Shown: piece by piece, positions 1-12,378 of the stretch
Layout of the letters: each line of letters starts with the position of its first letter
How positions within the stretch are numbered: position 1 is the first letter of the stretch
DNA from: Formicarius rufipectus
Taxonomy: Eukaryota; Chordata; Aves; Passeriformes; Formicariidae
Direction of reading: 5' to 3'
Assembly (NCBI GenBank): GCA_013399695.1
Contig: VXAU01001099.1
Location: 3,978,241 to 4,042,240 of the forward strand
DNA length: 64,000 bases
Notes under the pieces: model-generated
What the model was told of the DNA's origin: nothing
What the model saw: only the letters and a program-made list of their open reading frames with translations
Database searches by the model: none
Position numbers and translations under genes: made by a program

Positions 1-2701
1 TTATGTACTTTTCTCCTACTTTATTTGATGGAGGAACATCCTTGACTTGGAAAGGAGCAGTGAGAAATGCAGCAATCTGCACTCTTCCACTCTATGTGCT
101 GTTTGCAGCTGAAAGGGAGAAGGTGCTTGAGGTGGAAACCTCACCTGCATTTAGCCACTACACAGAGCTGTTTCTTACAGTCAGGGAAGCAGCCGTTGCA
201 TCTGGGGCACTGATTTATTTCACACCATGCTCTTTGAGGCAACCACAGGTTGAAGTGGGAGTGCACAAATGGCCAGTGCCATTAGAGAGCCCTAATCAAT
301 ATTAATATAAATGTGAGCTCTCCTGCTAAGAGGGTGACTGTGAGCTGAGTGCAAACTGGCAGCTGTGCGCAAGTGAAGCTTTTCCATGTGCTGAGCTCAT
401 GCATGGCCACACGATTACATAGGGAGAGGAGATGCACCAAAGGGGGCAGATGCACCTTGATGTCATCACACCATGGAGTCCATCTAGTCTGTAATTAACA
501 TGAGGAGTGTCTTTGCTTTCACTTTTACTTTTTGGTTCTTTTACAAGTCCACTTGGTTTGATTTGGCAAACTTTAGGACATGACGATTTGCCAAAACTCA
601 TAATTTACACCAAATCTGGTAGTTTTGCCAGCAAGTATTTATAGCGGAAATATAGCTTCAAATAATTCAAAAAAGGAGTAATATATATTCAAGTTTCTTT
701 CTCTTATTTTCAACTTTTAGGCTTTAATGACTTAGAAGATAGTGAACAATTTTATTTTTATTTACCAACTTACTTTTTATTCATAGTTTGTAACAAACTT
801 GCTAAGGATGGAAATTGGATTTCAGTTAAAATGCAGAAAACCTGCACTGTAAAATTGCCTCAGTTATAGTCAAGTAAATCTACTTTCCTTATCTGGATGA
901 AGAGGTTTTTTGGGGTTTTTTACTAATCCATGTATACTTGAATTTTAAACTGTTAAAAATATTATTTCTATGTAATAAATCAGATTGATTATTTTTGGGC
1001 AAGCTATCCTTCCAAATTATTAAATCCCAGCTTTCCACACTAATGTCTTTTCGACAGGGGAAAACAAATCTTCCTGTTGTGTTTCTTTGTTGTTTTTTGG
1101 TTGTTTTGCCACTACTCAGTCCTTTTCTAAATCTTGGGTGAACTGATTACCCGGACTTTACTGAACTAAATTAGCCTAAGCTAAATGGATCATTCCATTG
1201 AGACAGTAAATTTTTGCAAGGGTGGCTGAACTTGGCCCTAGTGATAGACTAAGCAGTATCAAAAGGAAATAGATGTACTAGATTTTATTTTCCAGCCCTT
1301 GAAATATTAAAGTTTTCTGTAAAACTTTATTGAACCTAATACATACCCTAGTCATTCCTAAGTCCCTAAAGATCCATGGGTTGTTATTGATTCCCAGTGC
1401 TAGTCTGGATCTAAAATGGACAAGAATTGATTTTAGAATGACACATAACACTTTTAAATGAGCTGAAACTTTTTTTATGTCCAGAAACATTCACTAAGAG
1501 ATCTAGCTAAGTGAATAATCATATGATTTTAGAGTTGAATATAAATATAAACTGAAAGACTTATTGTTAGCAAAGATAACGGTTGATTTTTTAATACAGA
1601 ATTCTTATTATTTATCTTTATGGTTTGTAGAACTAAGAGTTGTTTATATACTGGAAGTCAAACACAAAGTAAGTATTTTATATGCAGAAGAAAAAAAAGA
1701 CATGTAAATGTATTGGGTTGGATTTAGTTCAGCAAGGTTATTAAATTATTCAGTTCTTCATGTGATATTTAGATAAATAAAGTCTCATTTTCCACTATGC
1801 AGCTGATCTCATTAAAGGAAAAAAAAACCCTTTAATGTTTAAACCATCCTCTAATTCTGAGAAAATCCCCAAGAATGTTCTAAGGAGAGAGAATTCTTAA
1901 ATCGCTGGGTTTTGTATCCTAATTAAATCTCTTGACAGCTCTCTGCATTATGTGCAGCAGTGGCTCAGTGCAGTGCAGGAGGTGGAGCTCAGCTTTTCAT
2001 CGTTCTCCTTTTTTACAAAATGAGGCTTGTATTTCCTTTTTATTCTGTGTACTGAGGAGCCCCATTTCCGGGGGATCCAAGTTCAGTTGCTCCTTGGAGG
2101 TGTGTGTTTTCTGGGAGTTTTCTCTTGGCTGGGAAAGGGGGACTGTCCAAAGGAGGGGTAGATGTTTCCAGTAGTGCAACAAATTAGGAGGAGGAGTGGA
2201 TCCATTTCTGAAGTTGTCTTAAGAATGAAGTATGGGATTTGACTGATAGATTTTAAACTATAAATGGATTAATTAGAGTGTGACTGAGATCATGTATAAA
2301 AAAGGAGCAAGCTAATTAAGTCTGAGCAGTGCTCCAAATGCCTTTTGTACTGATGACTGGAGATCAAAGGCTAGAGCAAGTTTTTAAAGATTATATTTCT
2401 CTAAATGAATAAATAAGCCTTAGTAAGGCTGGACAGGGCATTCTTTTCAGTCAATCCAGGCTTATTTTCTACCTGGTGGATATGCTTAGAAGTGTCTGCT
2501 TTTTAATTTATGCTTGGGTATTCAGATATATTATGCTCCCCTGCATTATGGCAGAATAGATTTGTACTTTTGTATTTTGATGCTTAATTTAAGTGTGAGG
2601 ATTTTTTCCTATGCCTTGGGCTCAACTGTCAGAGATTCTGGAAATTTTATGTGTCATGGATGGACTGTGAGTGCACCACTCAAGGAATTCCATACCCGAG
2701 A

Positions 2702-2749
2702 GACTCACCCCTCCTTTCTTTCAAGGACTCACCCCTCCTTTCTTTCAAG
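2702..2749. repeat. Perfect 24-base tandem duplication
   Basis: The 24-base unit at 2702-2725 (GACTCACCCC then TCCTTTCTTTCAAG) is repeated without change at 2726-2749. The identity of the two copies suggests a recent slip or a polymorphic two-copy minisatellite. It lies in intron with no apparent function. Confidence 0.95.
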
Positions 2750-4576
2750 GAATGCAGTCAGGTATTCTCCTATACTCTGTCCTATGTATTTGCTACCTGC
2801 TCCCCTCTTTTTCTGCTGCTACATATGTGGTGGCTGGAGATAGACAGCCAGATATGGGTTTTGTGGGAGTTGGCTGGGGGCAGGTTATGGTCAGTTTGTA
2901 TCTCTTTGTGATGTCATTTAGGACAATCTAATCCTGAGCCTCCTTGTTTTGCACTGGGCTTTTTAAGAGTTGTGGATTCGAGGCAATAGTAACACACAAC
3001 AAAAAGCATCTCCTGTGATGTGCCCAATGCCTGACCTCAGCACAGAAGTTCTAGGGGAAATAAGGGCGCTCAGCTCAATGCAAAGGAGCCCTGAATGTTG
3101 GTGAGGATTAGAGCCCAAGTGGCACCTTAGTTTTTCTTTAACATTCCATTGCTGCAGTTTAAATAGAAGTGATGATTTCCCTGAGCAGAACAAGGCAAAC
3201 CCAGATAAATTATTCTGGAAGTCAAGAGACAGTAGGGAAGGCAAGTTTGGGACAGAAGGACAGGTGTGCACCTGACTGAAAAGTGTTTTTCTCTGCCCAT
3301 GGTCACAATGAACCCTATTCAGTATGGTTTTCATATGTCTGGACCTGATTTTCCACAGTTATTTCTCAATTTTTGACACAATGCACCATGGTACTTAAAT
3401 GTTGATGTTGGCATTTCCACACAAATGTGATGTCGATGTAAGTTTTCTGTGATGAAGTTGGGGGAATTTTTTTCTTATAGACAAGAAAAAGGCAAGGAGG
3501 GGGCTGCTAATTTTTGACAGCTCAGTTCTAAACTGAGATCTATTTCCATGTGGATTTTTAAAGAAAAGGCAAGGTTTTGTCACTTGTGGGAGTGGCATGG
3601 ACCAAATGATGCCTTGAGGTCCTAGGTTTTGATTTTGCCAAGTGTGTCTTAGAAGTGACCATTCAGAGTTACACTATTTAATTAATAAGATTTAACCCTT
3701 TTCTTGTCTTGTGGTTCAGCTACCAAAATTTAAAGGATCCTTTAGGATAATGAGAGTCACTGCCTGATGCCCAGGTGAATGTGCAGAGTCTCCTGCTGAG
3801 GGTGCTGACAAGCTGGGCAGCAGATGAGATTTATAAGATATTGCTCCTGGCAATTTGATCTTTCAGGTCTGGTCTGATGTGCAAAGACTTATGAATGGGA
3901 TTGAAGGAGGATTTATCGTCCTCCTGCCCTGGATGGCCCGAGGTGGAGTGCTGTTCTCCAGACTATGGATTGTTTGCAACATCCCTGTTGCTTCCCATGT
4001 ATCGCAGCTCAAACTGCTTCAGCCTGTAATGCTCTTGGAGAAATATTACCTTTTCATGACAGTAAGCATCACTTGATGGGTACTCCAAAACAGGTTTTAT
4101 TGACCTTTGTGTCTTTTTATATTTTCTGATTTGTTTCTTTTTTTGGAAAACTGTGACTGGCATAATCCACTGTAGCACTGTGTGATTTCAGAAATGAGAG
4201 CGGCTACTAGTTGGAGGCTTGGAAGTACCTCCTATTGCCAGGTTTCACCAGCAACATAGGAAAATAGGAAATATCTGGTTCCTTGGCCTTTTCCTCCTGT
4301 GTGAAGAATGAATTGATGTTTGATGTCTTTCAGTCCCCAGCACTGGTTTAAGCCAAGGAGGGCCTCCACCTCACACTGTGCAGATGGGTGCTCTCCAAGC
4401 ACCTCTTTCCTTCTCCACTACAAAATGGAACACCCAACAAATGGCTGCAGATGCTGACAGTGGTATTTGGGTGTTGGTGAGCCCATGGCACAGCCTTCAG
4501 GATCGTGGTTTTTAAACATACTCAGTAGCAGAGGGGACCTTTGAGTATCCAAATCAATAGCAGATCTCCTGGACTT

Positions 4577-4590
4577 AAAAAAAAAAAAAA
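4577..4590. repeat. Poly-A tract
   Basis: A run of 14 A. No retroelement body or target-site duplication is evident next to it. Confidence 0.9.
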
Positions 4591-5604
4591 TCCTTAATAC
4601 ATCTAAGGACAGATCTGCGTACAAAGAAGTGTAAACATCACCTTGTGTGTCTTGGCAAATCCACTTATATGCCTTTCCTAGATCTGCAAGTAGTTACTGT
4701 TTGGAAGACAGATGACTATCAGCCAGTGTTTAAGCCATATCTGCCTTTCTTAGGGCTCAACTAAATGAGATGATGCCTCACAAGCATTTTGATTTGCAGA
4801 TAAAACCTACTTGAAAGAGTGTTATGGGCAAAGGAAGAATTCTGTGGAAAGGGAGATGGGATATATTGTGTCTGTTCATAGAAACTTAAACTGGGTTATT
4901 CAGCAGGGCACAGCAGGTACACAATGCCTGTATAATAGGACATTATAACTGTATGTAATAGACACAAATCAAGTGCTATTAGATAAAAATATTGTCATCT
5001 CCATTATTCTAATACCAGTGGCCATTTTGCCCAGTTCAGGTGCTGTGAAACAGCACTGGAGTTGCTCTCCAAGCACTCAAAGGCACACAAATAGCAAAAA
5101 GCTGTTTATTGCTCAGTGGCTTGTTACATACTGAGGAAAAAATCCACAATAAAGTCTTGTATTCAGGTACATAGTATGAGCCAGTCTTACAAATTGGGAT
5201 GATAATTCCATTCTCTGCAGAGATGTTAAGTGAAGGGCCATTGGGGGTGTTATCAGGAAGTACAGTGAAAGGACAATCTGTTTCTATGTAAGGGTACAGC
5301 ATCACTTGGCCACTGAAACTAACCTTGTCACCCCATCTGAATCAGGTGGCAGGCAAAAAGAGTCCTGCCATGGATTTAATATGACCTGCTGCTGGACAAG
5401 CAGCACAGGCCATCTGGGAAACCAGAGCAACACAGTGAGTCCGCATCCTGTGGAAAGCCATATATCTCACACATATGGATGGCAAAGCCAAAAGCTCCTT
5501 CCATGCTAAAGCATCTCCAGAAATTGTCTCTTTCAACTCTTAGTGGTGTTGCATTTCTATGTAGGCTGGTAATCTGACAGGTTTATACCATGCATATCTG
5601 TATA

Positions 5605-5658
5605 TCCCTGTGTGTGTCTGTGTATGTATATATGTATGTTTATACACACACACACACA
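5605..5658. repeat. Mixed TG/TA/CA dinucleotide microsatellite
   Basis: An alternating TGTGTGTC, TGTATGTATATATG and TATACACACACACACACA stretch. It is an imperfect purine-pyrimidine alternating tract, and the pure CA part is 5644-5658. It is likely length-polymorphic. Confidence 0.85.
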
Positions 5659-5747
5659 TGCTCAGTTTTCTCTGTCTGGCTTTCACAACTCTTGACTTTC
5701 GCAAGTGGCCTGTGCACTGTTTTTATAACACAAGTTATATTCTTTGA

Positions 5748-5759
5748 TTTTTTTTTTTT
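5748..5759. repeat. Poly-T tract
   Basis: A run of 12 T followed by a pyrimidine-rich C. It is a simple homopolymer. Confidence 0.85.
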
Positions 5760-7424
5760 CCCTTGGTATCTGGATGAGTTTCGAAGCAGTGCCATCTCAG
5801 AGCAGTGCTGGTGACTGGGAGGTTGCTTTAATGAGATACAAGCAGAAATCCAAGTTTGATCTACATAGCAAGGAGTCCAAGCAATTTGAGCTTATTGTGT
5901 GGAAGAGGGAATGGTTAGTGCAGAGCACTTGGGTACTGCTTTTTGAAGCCCTGAGCCTTTATTGTGGTTTCCAACTTTCCAAATGAATTTAGGGTGCAGA
6001 ATATTCTCTAGGTCTTTGATTTGCAGCCACAAAGAAGCAGAAAGAAGCACAAGTATTCAGCCTGGCTCTCCCTTCTCAAAGGCTGGCACACAAAATAGGG
6101 GGGCAGGGAGGGAATGCCCTAATTATGCAAAAACTACACCTGCATAAGCATTCCTCATTTGAAGTCTAGTCCTGTCTGAAATGCAAGATGGAAAGGAAGT
6201 CTGTTTTTGTCAGTGCACTGGGAAAATGTGGAACTTAAGTCAGAGCAACTGCTCTTATATGTGCTGCTGTTCATCTTTCACAGGAATAAAATTTAATATG
6301 AATATGTTTATTATTACCTCATAAAGCCAAGCAGCATTTTAGAGCACAGTAAGAAAATATCTTTGATGGATTGTTTCCCCCCATTGGAATGAATTCCCAG
6401 CAAAAACAATAACATGTTTAAGGAGTCCTTTGGGAAGCAGAGGATGACGGGGCTGGAAAGCCTTCTGCCAATCTGTAAATAAGCTCACACCTCTCTTCTA
6501 ACTCTGCACGTCTCTATCCACCTGGGAAGGCATTTATTTTTAGGACACTACCTGTGTTTATATTACTGTCTCTGGAACTAGAAGCAGTTCTTGTAGTAAC
6601 GGGATTTACTTTTGAAACTTTTTGAAGCTGTGGGCAATAAAAACTAAAGTTGTCCTGCCCCTTTCCAGACTTGCTTGGATGTGAAAGCCCCACTTCCATC
6701 TACGTACAGAGCAGGGCATTGTGAGCCATTTGTGTGTGCTGGGGCAGTTGTGCAGCTGCGAGCTGGAAGCACAGCAAAGTGGATCCTGTTCCAGAGGTGT
6801 GTAGGCTGCAGGGCCTGTATCCACTCCTCCTCCCGGGGACATCGCTCACAGTGAGGTTCTCCTGGGGGTTTTAGTGATATCTAAAACCACAGAGACTGTG
6901 TTTCTGTGTCTCAGCTTGTAAGACTTCGGCAGGGACAGATCATTTTGAAGTTTAAAGGGTCTCTTAACTGACAGTAATGGACACTGTCTCTTCCCCATCC
7001 TTGACCTCTTCAGAGCACTTGGAGCTCTCCCAAATGAAAAGTTGGTGAACAGTATTTCCCCTCCTGCACATACTATAATATCCTTGTTTTTCTTAGTGAT
7101 TTGAAGGGTTGTTTCTGTACCACTTGGCAGAAAAGCATCATAATCTGTTCCTGTCTATAAAGAAATACAGATAATTTGATTAAAAAAAAACACCCGCAAA
7201 CACAAATAACTTTCACCATTAGTCCTCAAAGGTGTTAATAAATAGAGCACATAAATATTGCATTGACTATCTGTCTCAAATATTATAACTCTCACAAGAT
7301 AAGCTTCATTATAAGGATTGACCTGCCTCTCTCTGTGTTGAAATTGTTATGAAATTACAGCATGCCATGAGCAAGGATTACACAGGGGAAGCATCTTAAA
7401 TTACCTGGAGATTTAAAGTTTGTA

Positions 7425-7441
7425 TGTGTGTGTGTGTGTGT
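7425..7441. repeat. TG dinucleotide microsatellite
   Basis: About eight uninterrupted TG units follow TTTGTA. The tract lies about 80 bases upstream of a much larger A/C-only tract. Confidence 0.9.
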
Positions 7442-7523
7442 AAATCAGTAAATAAACCCATTGCTGCAAGAATCATGGAAAAAACCCCAAGAAAACAAAA
7501 AGGCCCCCCCCAGTCCCTCCTCT

Positions 7524-7745
7524 CAAACCAAAAACAACAACAACAACAACAACAAACCAAAAAACCAAAAAAAACACACACAAAACCAAACCAAAACAAA
7601 ACAAAAAAAACCCAAAAAACAAAACAAACCAACANAAAAAAAAAAAAAAAAAAAAAAAACAAAAAAACAAACAAAAAAACCCCCAAACAACCCACACCAA
7701 CCCAACCCCCCCAACAAACAACAAAAAACCCAAACACAAAACCAC
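7524..7745. repeat. 222-base A/C-only low-complexity tract with one N
   Basis: From 7524 to 7745 every called base is A or C. The only exception is an undetermined base at 7635. It opens with (AAC)n near 7533-7555, passes through AAAACC/AAAC-type units and a 24-base poly-A (7636-7659), and ends in C-rich units. The opposite strand is G/T only. On that strand the C-runs at 7680-7684, 7691-7693, 7701-7703 and 7706-7712 become four G-runs with loops of 6, 7 and 2 bases, a canonical G-quadruplex pattern. Any open frames across it are low-complexity artefacts. The N and the long A-run suggest that the assembly is uncertain here. Confidence 0.95.
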
Positions 7746-7920
7746 TTATAAAAGGAGAGCTTGGAGGCAGCAGCTGAATCAGATTTATAGTCTGAAGACC
7801 TAGGACACCCCTGCATCTCTTCCATCTGGATCACTTATTTGTTGGGAAAGGAGTTTTTCTGCTGTAGACTGTTTACTATTACACAGATAATATTTATGAA
7901 ACAGCTGAAATGGAAATGCT

Positions 7921-7935
7921 AAAAAAAAAAAAAAA
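7921..7935. repeat. Poly-A tract
   Basis: A run of 15 A followed by a C-rich segment (CACCCCAAAACAAATACCCCC) that resembles the A/C-only tract 175 bases upstream. It may be part of the same expansion history. Confidence 0.85.
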
Positions 7936-8536
7936 CACCCCAAAACAAATACCCCCGAAGTACAGTTCAGGGCAATGTTCTGCCCCAGCCAGTGCTGAAG
8001 GTCAGTTTTGGGTGAGATGTTTTCCCTCTACACGAGCTCACCTTTCTGTTCAATCTCTCAGAGACACCCACCGGCAAATCCCTGTAGCGTAGAAGCTAGA
8101 GATGAAAATGTAGGTGGTCCTGTTCTCCACCTGTCCATTGCAGAACATCGTTCTTAGGTAGACGTGTCATTCACTGCTTCATTATGTTAAAAGTGTGTAA
8201 GTGGCCATACTGCAGGAGATGAGTAATTTGGAAGTGCTGTCTTTCAAGGTGTTGAGTATCCTTATGTCTATTAAAATCAGTGGGAGTCGATAGCACTTAT
8301 CACCTCATAGGAGACATTTAACATCCCGGAGGGTTTGAGTTGTACAGTACAAAGCCCCTGGGGGAAGGAGTTTGTCATGATTTATTTGTCTTTGAATCTC
8401 CATTGTTCCCTGTGGTGCCGTATAAATAACAACACCCTTCTGGAAATGCCATTTGTGCAGCCTTCGTAGCTGACCCACTTATCTTAAACGAGATCCTGCA
8501 GTTAGGCTTGAGGGTGCAGTGTTTGTGCTCTCAGTG

Positions 8537-8556
8537 TGCTGAGCAGGGGGTGCTGC
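8537..8556 (+). promoter_or_regulatory. CTCF-like motif (candidate)
   Basis: TGAGCAGGGGGTGCTG resembles the CTCF core, CCASYAGRKGGCRS, with a mismatch at the start and T in place of C in the GGC. It sits in a locally G+C- and CpG-richer stretch (about 8530-8660). This is a visual motif match only and could be chance. Confidence 0.25.
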
Positions 8557-9159
8557 CGGAGATCTGGGGCACCCAGCCCAGCAACCTCCCCTTCAGCATC
8601 ACATCACGCTGGGAAGTGACACGGGCCCAGGGGCTTCCCCTGCGCCGGGAGCACACACGTGCCTCACTCTCATTAAAAGTTTAGCCGGAAACTACTTTTT
8701 CAAAGAGGTGACCTGCAAACACTGCGAACAAAGAATTTTAGGACAGTGTTTCCAATGTCTCAAAGACTGAGCAAGTGGGAGAGATTTGTGGCTCGTTTTC
8801 TCCCGCTCTTCATTACTGGACTAGCATCTGCTGGTTGGGGTTTGTGGTGCAGGATATACTGCTCTGCCCGTACATGAGGGCAAACCCTCATCCTCCACCA
8901 CTGAACACCCCCGTGTGTTGCCACTGGCTTTGCCAGTTTGGTTTGAATGGTAAAGCAAACCAGCTCGTCCTTGCCTCGGCATCCTGGCTCCAGCCTGCGC
9001 TGGGGTGTCACTGTCCACTCGCGATGATGTTCCCCTGAGGGACTGCGGCTCTCCAGGTGATCCACAGAAGGTGCATCGCTGCTCTTTTTCACGAGCCTGA
9101 TCAAGCAGATGTGTCCCCAGGTGAGAGCACGTGAGACCCACTGTCTAGACTAGGAGGGG

Positions 9160-9173
9160 AAAAAAAAAAAAAA
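9160..9173. repeat. Poly-A tract
   Basis: A run of 14 A after AGGAGGGG. No SINE or LINE body is recognisable upstream. Confidence 0.85.
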
Positions 9174-9393
9174 TCTGACATCTGTTCGTTGTCAGATGCC
9201 CCCCTTACCCGGCTGCTCAGCATGTCGACTGAATTACAGATTTACTGCAGAGAATGAAGGCTCTCCCTTTTAACACAGCCCAGCTGAAGCAGGTTTAGAG
9301 GGTTAATTTGACAGCACCTTCAGATAGAAACATCAAATATTCCTTTGCTTGTAACAAGCTGATTCCTAAGTGAGCACAGGAGCCCTCCAAGCT

Positions 9394-9625
9394 GCGCTGC
9401 CGGGGCGTCCGGCGCTGGGAGCGCGCAGGGTGGGGAGGCAGGACAGCAGCTCCTGGAGCAACTCGGGTGTGTGTCTGATCTTTGCGCTTTGTGTTTTTGT
9501 ACTGACTGCAGTGGGGCAGAGGAGGATTTCAGGCTCAGCTCTCTGCTGCTCGAGGTGACTGTGTGCTCTTAGTTAAGAAGGGTAAGTCGCGATGCAGCCG
9601 AGGCACTATTAGCGCTGTAATCGGA
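9394..9625 (+). promoter_or_regulatory. CpG-dense islet with consensus splice donor; candidate alternative promoter or first exon
   Basis: I count about 15 CpG in 230 bases (GCGCTGCCGGGGCG, CCGGCGC, GAGCGCGCAGG, GTCGCGATG, GCAGCCG). The surrounding intron has roughly one per 100 bases or fewer. A strong donor, AAGG|GTAAGT, puts a possible exon end at 9581. The frame whose last base would fit the phase-1 acceptor of KALRN exon 2 is open from 9506 to 9581 but has no ATG. If this is a first exon, it would have to be mostly untranslated or start elsewhere. Mammalian KALRN is known to use several promoters. That this islet is one of them is inference. Confidence 0.3.
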
Positions 9626-12351
9626 GCAAACCTGTGTGCTGCTCACCCACGCTCAGGACAGGGCTGCCTTGTGACTTGTGATACAGCAGTGAATGCAGCT
9701 CCTCAGGAAGCAGTTTTTCACTTGGTTTTGGCCATTTTGAATTCCCCAGTAAGAGCTTTCCTGGACTTGGTTGATTCAGATTTTGGATTTTATACTCCGC
9801 CGTCGTTTCCTCCAGGGGAACACAGAGGCTGAGCAGAAATGCTGTTCCCATCTAACCAACTCAGCCCCACTGCTTCAGTAATGGCAGGAGCTCTGTATAA
9901 GCTTTTACACATGGATTGCAAGGGGATTGCTCGCTTCTAAAGTGCTTTCTGATCAATGATTATCAAGGTCAGCTACTGCTCTGTGGAAGTTTCAAACCTA
10001 CTTGTTAAATTAAGGGGTTTTTTAGGGATGCAGTCCTGGAAGTGCTGCAGATCAGGTGTGTAAGTCTTCTGGCACAAAAAGCTTCCAGACCAATTCAGAA
10101 ATACTTACATCTGTTTTTCAGTTGTTTTACAGCTTTTTTTCCCTCTTTATTACATGTTCATCACCAATAAAAGAAAGGAGACTCTAAAATCCAAAGTTCA
10201 CCTCTGTGGTCAATCTTTTGTCTTCCTGTGAAAGAGTTTTGCTGCTAAATGTGTTATCTGCTTCGGGAGACAGAGCTGACAGGCTCTGGGCTGGGGGCTT
10301 GGCTGTTAAATCCCATGGACAAGGCTGCTGATGACTTTGACAGATAGCATGGCTTTTATGTTGTGACTCAGCTTCACAGTGAGATTTTTTTTAACCTCAT
10401 AATACTAAGATCTTCTCACGAGGAGACACTCTGACAAGCTGAAATATTAATTCAGTCATTGCCTGCCACACACAACTCTTATGAAAATGAAATTCTTTTG
10501 GCTTTCTCTGTAATTATGAGCTGCACAGTGAGGGTCAGATGCTTGCTTGGGGACATTCCTGTTGATGAACAAGCCTCTTGTTGATTTTTTTTTTAGAGAC
10601 TTGTCTTTAACAATACTCTGCAAGGGACGTCAAGACCACCCAGAGACTGTGGGATACCCCAGGGTTGGGTGATGTGAAAATGCAGAAAAGGGGCCCAGGG
10701 ATAAAGCGTGGGTTGTACACCTTCCACATGCTGAAGAACCCTGAATAGCAGGAGCTTTTCTCTCTCTCTTATGCAAAAAGATGGGTTCACTAATGGATTT
10801 TGGAGACACTTCTTCCCCAAGAGCCTGGCTGCCTCTCCCCTTGTGGCCATTTCAGCTCTGTGGCTCATGGCTCTTGCACTCAGCACCAGCCTTGAGCACC
10901 CCAAGTGCTCTCATCTCTCCTGAGGCACATGCTCTGCCACGAATGGGGGCTCCCTGCAGTGTCTGAGGGGTACACACTGGGAAAGCAACAGCATGAAACC
11001 ATGGGAGAACACCAATGTGTGGCGGCTGGTCGGTGACAGAATGTAGGAGAGGTGTTGTGATGGCTGTCCAGAGTGGTCTTGCCTGAAGGACCTTGAGGTT
11101 CATCTCCGCCTGTGGTGTTATTTCCCAAATAGTTCACAGTCTGCTCCAGTCATTACTTTGTTTTGGAGTTTTGAGAAAAGCTAAAAGGCTGTTTTCTGTT
11201 GTTGTTGTCGTCGTCGTTGTGTAGGAATCAAATCTGCAAAGTGCTGAGTTTTATTAGGACTCACTTGTGCCAGTGAATGAATTAGAGTCGTGGTGATGCA
11301 GCTGGTTTATAAGCAGAAAAATGCATAGCAATATCCAGTGCAAAGGCTGGTGCTTCCAAGTAGGAGAGGATCCCGTGCAAGGGTTTTTGTCCCAACCCAA
11401 ATGCAGTGCAGTTGCACACCAGGTAGCAGCTCATTGGAGTCTTTCCTTCCTCTCCTCCTGTTAAAGTGTCAGCCCCTTGTGCTGCAAAGCCAGATGGCAG
11501 ACTCGATGGCTCCACAGTCCTGCTCCTCAGGGAAGCTGTTTCCCTTATGATGTGATCATCTCTCTCCTTCTGTGGGCCAGATCCTCAGCTGGGACAAATC
11601 ATAGCAGCTCCCTGGGTTTCACTGCAGCAATGTGAAGTTACAGCTGCTGACTCCAGCTGCTGAGGATCCAGCCGGTACCAAACAAAGAGCCCAATGAAAA
11701 CCTTAACTGCTACACTCATGGAGGTGGCAGCCAAAACTTCAGATGAACAGCTGTAGATCCAAAAGCCAATCTGGGCTGTGATGTCATTGCTCATCATTGT
11801 GCCATTGTGCCAGCTCTTTAAATCTGGTGCTGCAATAAATGCAGTGAAAGTGCTGGCTACACCTGTACAAATCCCCTTCCAGACCCAGGGACTCACAAGG
11901 CTGCACAGACGTACCTGAAGTCAAAATCTGGCACTCAGCTTTCCACCTCGTGCCTTTGCTGCCTACTGTTGGCTCCCTCTGGCAGGTGCCAGCAGGCCCT
12001 TTGGCTTTTGTCTGGCCTGGGTTTGGTGAGCAACACTTTACCCCAGCGCTGTCAGTGGACAGCCAGTTGTGACATGTTTATTCTTGTAGAACTGGTGAAA
12101 CACTCACTGGGGAGAAAAGCCTGCCAGTCAGTTTGGTAGGAATGGGTCTGTTTCTCATATTGTGCCATTCCTGATGTAAAATCCATGAGCTACTCACGCT
12201 CTAAGGAAAGGCCCTGGGGTACAGCTTTGTGCAGGGTTTTGGAAGATGCCCACTGAGCTGTGAAAATGAAGGGCTCCAGTGGATTTCGACACAGCTTTGG
12301 TCCCAAGGCAACCAGCGTTTCTGGCAGCAGGTTTCTTCCAGCATCACACTT

Positions 12352-12378
12352 TATATATATACATAATTATATATATTG
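12352..12378. repeat. AT-rich dinucleotide tract
   Basis: TATATATATA, ACATAATT and ATATATATT form a short imperfect TA microsatellite. Confidence 0.8.

Noticed and set aside
7396..7834. Poly-Lys/Gln/Asn and Phe/Val/Cys-rich frames over the low-complexity tract
   Set aside because: They are pure by-products of translating an A/C-only (or G/T-only) tract and cross an undetermined base.
9160..9173. Poly-A as the tail of a processed pseudogene or retrocopy
   Set aside because: No coding remnant upstream and no target-site duplication around it.
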